A DNA stretch of 14,952 bases from Clostridia bacterium (GTDB lineage Bacteria > Bacillota_A > Clostridia > Lachnospirales > Cellulosilyticaceae), in assembly GCA_029239935.1 (NCBI GenBank), contig JARBTY010000051.1, positions 1 to 14,952 of the forward strand. The letters are read 5' to 3'. The notes beneath the pieces are model-generated. The model was not told the DNA's origin. It did no database searches and worked only from the letters and a program-made list of their open reading frames with translations. Shown piece by piece: positions 8,437-14,877 of this stretch (position 1 is the stretch's first letter; the number at the start of each line of letters is the position of its first letter). A program made the translations under genes and the position numbers.

Positions 8437-10386
8437 CTATTCTGTATATAATATAATTTTACTTGTTTTGTTAATGATTTCACTTGCTGATGGAAACTGT
8501 GCCTTGACCCTATCACCATTCCCCTCTATCTGAATGATAATTTGTTGCTTTTGTGCAAGTGCTTTAGCTTCTCCTACTTTCATATTTTCGAACTGTGGCA
8601 CACTTATAGTTCTAACCTCATCTAATGTCAGTTCCTTTTCATTATAAACAGGTTCAATCTTTAAATAAGGCAACGCATTTGCAAGTACTTCTTTCATAAC
8701 CGGCCCTGCCACTGTCCCACCATAGTATACGCCCTGTGGTTCATCAATGATAACAAGTCCCATAATAACAGGGTTTTCCGCTGGTGCAAAAGCTAAAAAT
8801 GATGCAATGTATTTCCCTGAACCCCTGGGTAATTTTTGAGAAGTAGCTGTCTTACCTCCAATTCTATAGCCAGGTATGTAGCTTTTATTGCCTGTTCCAT
8901 CAGATACCACACTTTCTAATATCTTTTTTAATCGCTCACTGGTAGCCTCTTTTATAATTTGTTTACCCTTTTCGTACTGAAAGACTTCAAGGATATTACC
9001 TGCATCATCAATAATTTCTTTACCAAAGTGAGGCGTTACCATATATCCCCCATTAACAAGTGCCGCTGCTCCTGTTAAAAGCTGCATCGGTGTGATTTGA
9101 AAAGATTGACCAAACGACATTGTTGCAAGCTCTACAGGACCTATATTATTTTTATTATGTAATATACCAATTGCCTCTCCTGGCAAATCTATGTTGGTTT
9201 TAGATTTGAAGCCATATTTAATCATTGCATCATAAAATTTATTAGCACCTACCCGCTCTGCCACATCCATAAATACTGGATTGCAGGAGTTTTGAACTCC
9301 CTCTACAAAATTTTGAGTTCCATGAGACCTCGGACTTCTCCAGCATTTTATAGTTCTACCCGCTACGACCCTGCTACCCCCACAATTAAAAGTGCTTTCT
9401 TCTGTTACGACATTTTCTTCAAGGCCAATCGCTGAAGTGAAAATTTTAAAGGTAGACCCAGGTTCATACGTATCATTAATTGTGAAATTCCTCCACATCT
9501 GATTGAGGTATTCTTGCTGTTCTTTTTGAGTATACGCCGTCCAGTTAGCAGCAATTTCTTCATTGTTAATCTGAAAAGGTTCATTAAGATCAAAATCCGG
9601 TTTATTTGCTAAGGCGTAAATTTCTCCATTTTGAGGGTTGAGCAATATAATAGCACCACGCTTGGCACCTTTCATCTGGACAACTTTTTCTAAGGCTTGT
9701 TCAGCATACTGCTGTAAAGTCGTATCCATAGTTGTTACCAAATGGTTGCCATTACTAGGGTCGATTCTTATTTCTGCAACCTCCTCTCTTCTTTCTCCTT
9801 TACCATCTGTACCCATTAAAATCTTGCCTGGACTTCCTTTAAGATAGGTATCATATTTCACTTCAAGTCCTACAATGCCTTGATTATCTTTTCCTACAAA
9901 TCCAATAGTATGTGAGGCTAGGTTATGATAAGGATAAAATCTTTTTGAATCTTCATCCACCTTTACCCCTGATAAATTAAGTTGGCGTATCTGATCTGCA
10001 ACTTGTTTGTCTACCTTCGTCGCAATGCGTTCAAAAGCCACTTTTTTCGTAACTTTCTTATAAACCATATCGTATTCCAGCTGAAGCTGTTCTGCCAATA
10101 TTTTTGCAACTGATTCTGCATCTTTTATTTGAGCATTCACAACACCTATCGTCGCCACTGACCCACTTTGAGCAAGAATATCTAGATTCCTATCATAAAT
10201 AATCCCCCTAGTAGGTGCAATGAGCCTGTCTCTTGTATGCTGCTCTAGCGCTTTATCCTGAAGGGATTTCCCTTCTATAATCTGTACATAACCTAACCTA
10301 AAAGCTATACCTAAAACTGCAAACGCAAAGCAAATAATCAAAGTAAGTATTCTTTTTTTTATCCCGATAGAGACTTCCTTTTGCAT
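8437..10386 (-). CDS. spoVD: SpoVD-like class B penicillin-binding protein (sporulation transpeptidase)
   Basis: A membrane-anchored DD-transpeptidase. Order of parts: an N-terminal membrane helix (about residues 11-32), a PBP dimerisation domain beginning near RLIAPTRGIIYDRN, a transpeptidase domain, and one C-terminal PASTA domain (about the last 60 residues). Catalytic motifs are Ser311 in EPGSTFK, Ser367-Cys-Asn in NSCN, and K512-T-A where the usual motif is KTG. Cys335 and Cys348 flank a loop near the active site. The single PASTA domain and position after pbpB match Bacillus SpoVD, which crosslinks spore cortex with SpoVE. ATG at 10386 follows AAAGGAGGAG by 8 nt and gives 649 residues, close to the 646 of B. 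subtilis. An in-frame ATG at 10446 would add 20 residues but lacks a ribosome site. The ribosome site is inside an inverted repeat (10395-10442). Confidence 0.9.
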   Translation of the reverse strand: MQKEVSIGIKKRILTLIICFAFAVLGIAFRLGYVQIIEGKSLQDKALEQHTRDRLIAPTRGIIYDRNLDILAQSGSVATIGVVNAQIKDAESVAKILAEQLQLEYDMVYKKVTKKVAFERIATKVDKQVADQIRQLNLSGVKVDEDSKRFYPYHNLASHTIGFVGKDNQGIVGLEVKYDTYLKGSPGKILMGTDGKGERREEVAEIRIDPSNGNHLVTTMDTTLQQYAEQALEKVVQMKGAKRGAIILLNPQNGEIYALANKPDFDLNEPFQINNEEIAANWTAYTQKEQQEYLNQMWRNFTINDTYEPGSTFKIFTSAIGLEENVVTEESTFNCGGSRVVAGRTIKCWRSPRSHGTQNFVEGVQNSCNPVFMDVAERVGANKFYDAMIKYGFKSKTNIDLPGEAIGILHNKNNIGPVELATMSFGQSFQITPMQLLTGAAALVNGGYMVTPHFGKEIIDDAGNILEVFQYEKGKQIIKEATSERLKKILESVVSDGTGNKSYIPGYRIGGKTATSQKLPRGSGKYIASFLAFAPAENPVIMGLVIIDEPQGVYYGGTVAGPVMKEVLANALPYLKIEPVYNEKELTLDEVRTISVPQFENMKVGEAKALAQKQQIIIQIEGNGDRVKAQFPSASEIINKTSKIILYTE

Positions 10387-10394
10387 CTTAAAAT

Positions 10395-10442
10395 CTCCTC
10401 CTTTAAAAGTTGTCTTACCTAAATTGTATTTTAAAGGAGGAG
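10395..10442 (-). promoter_or_regulatory. mRNA hairpin burying the spoVD ribosome-binding site
   Basis: A perfect 14-bp inverted repeat: on the mRNA strand CTCCTCCTTTAAAA (10442-10429) pairs with TTTTAAAGGAGGAG (10408-10395) across a 20-nt loop. The downstream arm contains the whole spoVD Shine-Dalgarno sequence; the upstream arm is an anti-Shine-Dalgarno resembling the 3' end of 16S rRNA. No U-run follows, so it is not a terminator. The pbpB stop (10457-10455) is only 12 nt before the stem, so terminating ribosomes may partly open it. The structure is seen directly; translational control of spoVD is inferred. Confidence 0.75.
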
Positions 10443-10451
10443 TCATTATTC
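10423..10451 (-). promoter_or_regulatory. Candidate sigma-E-like promoter of spoVD
   Basis: On the minus strand GAATAAT (10451-10445) and AATACAAT (10430-10423) are separated by 14 nt. AATACAAT matches the B. subtilis sigma-E -10 pattern (CATACAnT) at all but the first base; the -35 match (ATATT-like) is weaker. The start point would be near 10416, inside the loop of the hairpin, so its transcripts would lack the anti-Shine-Dalgarno arm. B. subtilis spoVD is known to be expressed under mother-cell sigma-E. This is a hypothesis from short, AT-rich motifs. Confidence 0.4.
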
Positions 10452-10454
10452 ACA

Positions 10455-12626
10455 TTATTCAGATGTTTGGACAATTATCCTGCTATTTTTTTCTACTTTA
10501 TGCCCCGCACTTGGAACTTGAGTAATTATAGTGCCATTGCCGTTTCCTTCTACAACAAATCCCGCGCCTACTAGAAGTTTTGCTTCTTCTAGTGTAAGTC
10601 CTTGTAAACTAGGGGTTTCTATCAAATCACCCGGTGCTTCTGTCTGCATATAGAGCTTAACTACAGATGCTTTAGGAAGCTGTGTACCTTCATTTGGGTA
10701 TTGTCTAATAACTTTTTTACCAACTCCGATAATTTCATATTTAAGATGCTCTGCAGTTAAAAGTTCACTCGCATTATAAATATCTTTGTCTACAACTTGA
10801 GGTACTTTGCTCAGTTGTTCATCTTTTGTCACTTTACTGTCATTCAGCTCTATTTCCAGGTAAGGCAAAATATTCGCCATCATTTCTTGAAAAACTCTTG
10901 AAGGAACACCTGAGTGTTCAGGTATTTCATCAAATACTATGAGACCTACAACTTGTGGGTTGCTAATAGGAGCATAGCCTATGAATGATAAAATATACTT
11001 TTCATCCTCCCGCGGCAATTTTTGTGCAGTACCTGTCTTTCCGCCTATACTATAGCCATTTACACTGGCATTTACGCCGGTTCCGGTGTCCACAACTTTT
11101 TGTAAATACTGTGTTACTTTTCTTGAGGTCTCTTCTGAAATAACCTGTTTACGTAGAGTAGGCTTATTACGATAGAGATTTTCATTATTGTCATCAATCA
11201 TACTTGATACAACATACGGCTGCAATAAATAACCTCCATTAATTAAGGAAGAAAAAGCTGTAATGAGCTGTATAGGTGTACATGTAAAACCTTGGCCTAT
11301 GGAATAGGTTGCTTTTTCTATCGTTCCAAGCTTTTGATGCAGTAATCCCTTTTCTTCACCTGGTAGCTGAATATTAGTAGGACTTCCAAATCCATATAAA
11401 TCCATATACTTTAAAAATGTCTCTGAAGACAGTGTGCTTCCAATCTCAATCATTCCTACGTTACATGAATTAGCAAGAACTTCTTCTAAAGTTTGCTCTC
11501 CATGTCCCTCTCGTTTCCAACACTTAATAGGTTTTTGTCCTTCCATCACAACTTTGGATCCAGTACATAAGTATTTGTGTTCTGGGTCTATACTACTCTC
11601 ATCCAATGCTGCTGCTACCAAAAGTGGTTTAAAGGTTGACCCTGGCTCATAAGTAGCTTGTATATTATAATTTTTCCACGCATCATTGAGTCTTTTTGTT
11701 TTCTCAGCATCACTCAAAGCCCCCCATACTGCTTTCCCCAATTGATTTTCCAAAACATTATAGTCATTGGGATTAAAGCTTGGATACGAAAACATACTAT
11801 AAATTTCACCCGTAGTAGGATTCATAATGATTGCTGATGCATTGATAGGTTTATATTCCTCAATATATTTTTTCATTGTAGTCTCTACATACTGTTGAAT
11901 AACCTCATCAATCGTCAAAACAACCTTGGATCCATCTGCCGCTGGTTTGATTTCTGTTGTTACAATCTGCTCATCTTGTAACTGAGAAAATATTCTGCCT
12001 GGTCTGCCTAGAAGGTCCTCATTATATTGCTGTTCTATGCCATACTGACCTTGACCATTTTTATTATAAAAACCTATAAGTTGAGCAGCGAACTCTCCTT
12101 TAGGATATTTCCTTGTAAAACTTTCTTCAAATGAAACCCCCTTTAAAGAAGTGCCATTAATTTTGTTTTGCTTTAATAAATTGACCTTTTCATCTTCCAA
12201 ATTTTTAACAAGAACGCTATACCTTAAATGAGGCTTAGCCTCAACAAACTCTTTGATAGCCGCCTCTGACTGATTAGTTTGTTCTGCTAATGCTTTATAA
12301 ATACTATTTCTCTCCTGTTCTCCCAAAGCCAATATGACCTTTGGGTCTAAAATAACATTGGAAGACAATACGCTGGTTACAATCGTTTTAGAATTTCTAT
12401 CAACAATAGCTCCTCTTTGCGGATTAATGGCTCCTTCTTTTCCAATCATACGATTTAAAACTTCTTTTTGATACTCTTCTCCATTTTGTAGTTTAATATC
12501 TGTGATACGATAGGCCATCAAAATCATACTGCTCAAAAAAAAGAATCCTATAAAAAACACACGCCTATGCAGGCGTTGTTTTGATAATACTGAATATTTT
12601 TTTTTATTTTTATCTGATTGTTTCAT
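10455..12626 (-). CDS. pbpB: Division transpeptidase PbpB (PBP2B/FtsI type) with two PASTA domains
   Basis: A septal class B penicillin-binding protein of 723 residues. It has a basic cytoplasmic tail, a membrane helix at about 22-43, a dimerisation domain starting near INPQRGAIVDRN, a transpeptidase domain, and two PASTA domains (about 607-662 and 667-723). Catalytic motifs are complete: Ser330 in EPGSTFK, Ser387-Cys-Asn in NSCN, and K530-T-G in GGKTGTAQK. Cys354 and Cys369 lie between the first two motifs. Two PASTA repeats and the position directly after ftsL match PbpB of Bacillus, which pairs with FtsW for septal synthesis. The ATG is 7 nt after GGAG and 13 nt after the ftsL stop. The following spoVD gene is a clear paralogue, suggesting tandem duplication. 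Confidence 0.94.
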   Translation of the reverse strand: MKQSDKNKKKYSVLSKQRLHRRVFFIGFFFLSSMILMAYRITDIKLQNGEEYQKEVLNRMIGKEGAINPQRGAIVDRNSKTIVTSVLSSNVILDPKVILALGEQERNSIYKALAEQTNQSEAAIKEFVEAKPHLRYSVLVKNLEDEKVNLLKQNKINGTSLKGVSFEESFTRKYPKGEFAAQLIGFYNKNGQGQYGIEQQYNEDLLGRPGRIFSQLQDEQIVTTEIKPAADGSKVVLTIDEVIQQYVETTMKKYIEEYKPINASAIIMNPTTGEIYSMFSYPSFNPNDYNVLENQLGKAVWGALSDAEKTKRLNDAWKNYNIQATYEPGSTFKPLLVAAALDESSIDPEHKYLCTGSKVVMEGQKPIKCWKREGHGEQTLEEVLANSCNVGMIEIGSTLSSETFLKYMDLYGFGSPTNIQLPGEEKGLLHQKLGTIEKATYSIGQGFTCTPIQLITAFSSLINGGYLLQPYVVSSMIDDNNENLYRNKPTLRKQVISEETSRKVTQYLQKVVDTGTGVNASVNGYSIGGKTGTAQKLPREDEKYILSFIGYAPISNPQVVGLIVFDEIPEHSGVPSRVFQEMMANILPYLEIELNDSKVTKDEQLSKVPQVVDKDIYNASELLTAEHLKYEIIGVGKKVIRQYPNEGTQLPKASVVKLYMQTEAPGDLIETPSLQGLTLEEAKLLVGAGFVVEGNGNGTIITQVPSAGHKVEKNSRIIVQTSE

Positions 12627-12639
12627 CTATACACTCCAT

Positions 12640-13068
12640 TTACTTATCATATATAGTATGACTTTGTTTAGGCAATTGTATATATACAATTTGATGAGGC
12701 AGAGGTTCTGCCATCCCTAACTCTGCAGAAGCTCTGTCTCTTATATAATCCAGGTTAAGCTTCTCAGATATACGCGACTCTGTAAAACTGATTGTGCTTT
12801 TTAATTCTCTCATCTCACTTTTTATACTCTGTAGTTCTCCTTGTCTGGTAATTAGAGAAGAATACATGAAAATATAAAGATATGCACATATAAACACACT
12901 CATGCCACATAGGCTTAATTTAAATCCAAAAACAATATCTACTTTTTTCCGTGGTTCAACAACTGGTTTATAATCGGGTTCAATACTTGGCCTCGGCAGT
13001 GGTTGATAATAATCTCTGGCTGCACTGCCATACTGATAAATAGATTTTTTTTGCATATCTTGTGGCAT
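12640..13068 (-). CDS. ftsL: Cell division protein FtsL
   Basis: A 142-residue bitopic protein: a proline- and tyrosine-rich cytoplasmic tail (about 1-43), one membrane helix at about 47-70, then a leucine-zipper-like coiled coil at about 74-105 (QGELQSIKSEMRELKSTI) and a short tail. Sequence conservation in FtsL is low, so the call rests on this topology, size and the invariant position between rsmH and pbpB. FtsL binds DivIC and FtsQ/DivIB and helps activate FtsW with its PBP. ATG at 13068 follows GAGGGGG at 8 nt; a second in-frame ATG four codons later is less well placed. A 16-nt gap separates it from rsmH and 13 nt from pbpB. Confidence 0.88.
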   Translation of the reverse strand: MPQDMQKKSIYQYGSAARDYYQPLPRPSIEPDYKPVVEPRKKVDIVFGFKLSLCGMSVFICAYLYIFMYSSLITRQGELQSIKSEMRELKSTISFTESRISEKLNLDYIRDRASAELGMAEPLPHQIVYIQLPKQSHTIYDK

Positions 13069-13084
13069 GAACTATTCCCCCTCG

Positions 13085-14020
13085 TTATAATTTTTCAATA
13101 ATTCTTAGCTTAGCACTTCTTGATCTAGGATTTCTTTCTACTTCCTCATCTGACGGCAATATAGGCTTTTTAGAGATTATTTTTACTTTTGGAGTCTGTC
13201 CACATATACAAATCGGAAAATTCTTAGAACAAGTGCAAGGGTCTTCAAGCTTTTTAAAAGCATGTTTAACAATCCTGTCTTCTAATGAGTGAAAAGTAAT
13301 GATACATAACCTGCCTCCAGAATGCAGTCTTTCAACCACTTGAAAAATGGTAGGTTCAATAATCTCTAATTCTCTATTCACAGCAATTCTAATGGCTTGA
13401 AATGTTCTTTTTGCTGGATGCGGACCATCTTTTCTGGCTGCAAGGGGTATAGCCCCTTTAATAACCTCCACTAACTCATAGGTCGTATGAATAGGACTAA
13501 TTTCCCTTCTCTTAACTATGAACTCTGCTATACGCTTAGCCCATCTTTCTTCTCCATAATTTTTAATAATATCAAACAATTCCTTTTCTGCTAAATGATT
13601 GACAACTTCATAAGCTGTATACGTATCTTCTTGGTTCATACGCATATCTAAAGGTGCATCGTGCATATAAGAAAACCCTCTTATGGGTTCATCTAATTGA
13701 TGAGAAGAAACCCCAAGGTCTATTAACATACCATCTATTTTTTCAATATCTAAACAATCTAAAACGCTGCTTATAGACTCAAAATTACTATTTACAATTG
13801 AAACCTTTGGACTCACCTGTGAAAGTCTTTCTTTTGAAACTGACAAGGCGTTTTTGTCTTGATCAATCCCTATAAACTGACCTTTCTCCGAAAGGTATTT
13901 ACAAACTTCACTAGCATGTCCAGCTCCTCCTAAAGTACCATCTACATAAATACCATTGGACTTAATATTTAATCCCTCTATACATTCATTTAGTAAAACT
14001 GATATATGTTCAAATTTCAT
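13085..14020 (-). CDS. rsmH: 16S rRNA (cytosine-1402-N4)-methyltransferase RsmH (MraW)
   Basis: RsmH uses S-adenosylmethionine to methylate N4 of C1402 in the 16S rRNA decoding region. The 311-residue length is normal. Motifs seen are HISVLLNE at the N-terminus, the SAM-binding YVDGTLGGAGHA (residues 25-36), DGMLIDLGVSSHQLDEPIRGFSY-type sequence in the middle (read as DLGVSSHQLD and RGFSY), RTFQAIRIAVN, and TFHSLEDRIVK with His244. A Cys-rich segment (CTC and CIC) near the end is typical of Firmicute members. ATG at 14020 is 6 nt after GAGGAG. Second place after mraZ, 11 nt away, is the standard dcw order. Confidence 0.97.
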   Translation of the reverse strand: MKFEHISVLLNECIEGLNIKSNGIYVDGTLGGAGHASEVCKYLSEKGQFIGIDQDKNALSVSKERLSQVSPKVSIVNSNFESISSVLDCLDIEKIDGMLIDLGVSSHQLDEPIRGFSYMHDAPLDMRMNQEDTYTAYEVVNHLAEKELFDIIKNYGEERWAKRIAEFIVKRREISPIHTTYELVEVIKGAIPLAARKDGPHPAKRTFQAIRIAVNRELEIIEPTIFQVVERLHSGGRLCIITFHSLEDRIVKHAFKKLEDPCTCSKNFPICICGQTPKVKIISKKPILPSDEEVERNPRSRSAKLRIIEKL

Positions 14021-14031
14021 TTTTATCTCCT

Positions 14032-14460
14032 CTATATGCCTAACTCTTCCATTTGCTCTGCAAGAGTTTCTGCACTAAATTCTTCTTCATTATAGTGATT
14101 CCACTTATGAATACTCCATACTTCGATTCTGCTACTCATACCTATAAATACTATGTCTTTTTCAATCTCAGAATATACTCTCAAGTTGTTAGGAATGAGT
14201 ATCCTTCCTTGCTTGTCTATATTACACTCTATAGCTCCTGATAAAAAGAAACGAACAAATTTTCTTGCATTGGTATTGGTCAGTGGGAGTTGTTTAAGCT
14301 TTTGTTCAAAGACAGACCATTCTGAGAGCGGATAAATAAATAAACATCCATCCAATCCTTTAGTAAGAACAAAGATATCTCCTAGTTGCTCTCTATATTT
14401 AGAAGGCACGATAACCCTTCCCTTTTCATCCAGATTATGTCTGTATTCTCCTATGAACAT
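14032..14460 (-). CDS. mraZ: Transcriptional regulator MraZ
   Basis: A 142-residue protein of two AbrB-like swapped-hairpin domains. It opens with the family signature [15 protein letters not shown]; the two D-x-x-G-R motifs are at residues 11-15 (DEKGR) and 82-86 (DKQGR), followed by VIVP and ILIP. MraZ assembles into rings and binds short direct repeats upstream of its own gene, repressing or tuning dcw expression. It is the first gene of the operon, and a matching three-unit repeat directly abuts its start codon, so autoregulation is likely. The ribosome site (GGGGTGA region) is weak and lies within that repeat. Confidence 0.97.
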   Translation of the reverse strand: MFIGEYRHNLDEKGRVIVPSKYREQLGDIFVLTKGLDGCLFIYPLSEWSVFEQKLKQLPLTNTNARKFVRFFLSGAIECNIDKQGRILIPNNLRVYSEIEKDIVFIGMSSRIEVWSIHKWNHYNEEEFSAETLAEQMEELGI

Positions 14461-14490
14461 ACCACTTCACCCCACTTCTACCCACTTACT
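14461..14490 (-). promoter_or_regulatory. Probable MraZ operator, three 10-bp direct repeats
   Basis: On the minus strand three units in exact 10-bp register run into the mraZ start codon: AAGTGGGTAG, AAGTGGGGTG-like and AAGTGGT (phase read as A-A-G-T-G-G every 10 bases), with a weaker fourth AATGGT upstream. Known MraZ boxes are TGGG-type repeats with 10-bp period, one helical turn. The predicted start point near 14486 places the box in the earliest transcribed bases and over the mraZ ribosome site. Confidence 0.85.
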
Positions 14491-14493
14491 ACC

Positions 14494-14518
14494 ATTTTAT
14501 GCCTTAACAGCATAAAAT
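14494..14518. repeat. 9-7-9 inverted repeat spanning the mraZ promoter spacer
   Basis: ATTTTATGC (14494-14502) and GCATAAAAT (14510-14518) form a perfect 9-bp dyad with a 7-nt spacer. One arm coincides with the whole -10 hexamer and the other reaches two bases into the -35. Since it lies upstream of the predicted start point it would act as DNA, not RNA: a candidate operator for an unidentified dimeric regulator in addition to MraZ. Confidence 0.6.
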
Positions 14519-14522
14519 TCAA
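14494..14522 (-). promoter_or_regulatory. Sigma-A-type promoter of the dcw cluster (mraZ promoter)
   Basis: Minus strand: -35 TTGAAT (14522-14517), 17-bp spacer, -10 TAAAAT (14499-14494). The predicted start is near 14486, leaving a leader of about 26 nt that consists almost wholly of the MraZ repeats. The roughly 37 bp upstream of the -35, up to the preceding terminator, are nearly pure A/T and could act as an UP element; they include a 14-bp palindrome at 14531-14544. Confidence 0.8.
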
Positions 14523-14558
14523 GCTAAATTTAAATAATTATTTATTATTTAATACACT

Positions 14559-14592
14559 AAAAAGAGCTAACACATTGTCGTGTTAGCTCTTT
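14559..14592 (-). terminator. Rho-independent terminator of the Spo0E-like gene
   Basis: A perfect 13-bp stem (14580-14592 with 14561-14573) and a 6-nt loop are followed on the minus strand by a run of five T (14563-14559, partly in the stem). It begins 12 nt after the Spo0E-like stop codon. On the plus strand only three T follow the stem, so the minus strand is the functional direction. It separates that gene from the dcw operon. Confidence 0.85.
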
Positions 14593-14603
14593 CGATACAG
14601 GTA

Positions 14604-14765
14604 CTAGTTATTGCTAAGATTTCTGTAGTATTTAACAATTTCTTTATCTAGCTTTAAACTAAGTTTATAAGCGGATTTAGCATTATATCTAGAAACACCA
14701 GTTGTCCCTAAAATCTTGTTGAGATTTTCCTGCATACACAAAATATTTTTCTTCATATCTTTCAT
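14604..14765 (-). CDS. Small Spo0E-like aspartyl-phosphate phosphatase
   Basis: A 53-residue frame, MKDMKKNILCMQ to NLSNN. The C-terminal half, YKLSLKLDKEIVKYYR, carries the Spo0E-family SxxxD signature (Ser36 to Asp40, canonically S-Q-E-L-D) followed by the usual L/I-V-x-x-Y-x-R pattern in a helical hairpin. Spo0E proteins dephosphorylate Spo0A~P and delay sporulation; other members act on different response regulators, so the target is inferred. ATG at 14765 lies 7 nt after AAGGGGG. The gene has its own promoter (14824-14852) and terminator (14559-14592), so it is a single-gene unit beside the dcw cluster. It is shorter than B. subtilis Spo0E (85 residues) but normal for clostridial members. 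Confidence 0.85.
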   Translation of the reverse strand: MKDMKKNILCMQENLNKILGTTGVSRYNAKSAYKLSLKLDKEIVKYYRNLSNN

Positions 14766-14823
14766 ATCAAATCCCCCTTAATAAATAAGCAAACAAGAAA
14801 ACAAAATAATCTATATATTTAGT

Positions 14824-14852
14824 ATTATAATAGCTTATTTGGAAGAAATCAA
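14824..14852 (-). promoter_or_regulatory. Sigma-A-type promoter of the Spo0E-like gene
   Basis: Minus strand: -35 TTGATT (14852-14847), 17-bp spacer, consensus -10 TATAAT (14829-14824). Predicted start near 14817 gives a leader of about 50 nt. A Spo0A-box core (TGTCGAA, 14904-14898) lies 46 bp upstream of the -35, within the end of the preceding frame. Confidence 0.75.
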
Positions 14853-14877
14853 CAATTATTCTTATTTTTTGGATAAT

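Noticed and set aside
9405..9847. Short open frames on both strands within spoVD
   Set aside because: Both overlap the conserved transpeptidase domain in other frames and show no domain or ribosome site.
11434..11652. Plus-strand open frame within pbpB
   Set aside because: It lies entirely opposite the conserved transpeptidase motifs of pbpB, so its openness reflects pbpB codon use.
14531..14544. 14-bp palindrome TAAATAATTATTTA upstream of the mraZ -35
   Set aside because: It is composed only of A and T in a nearly pure A/T stretch, where such palindromes arise easily; it is more likely part of an UP element.
14386..14586. Plus-strand open frame across the mraZ start and promoter
   Set aside because: It runs antisense through the MraZ operator, promoter and terminator stem, with no family resemblance, so it is a shadow.
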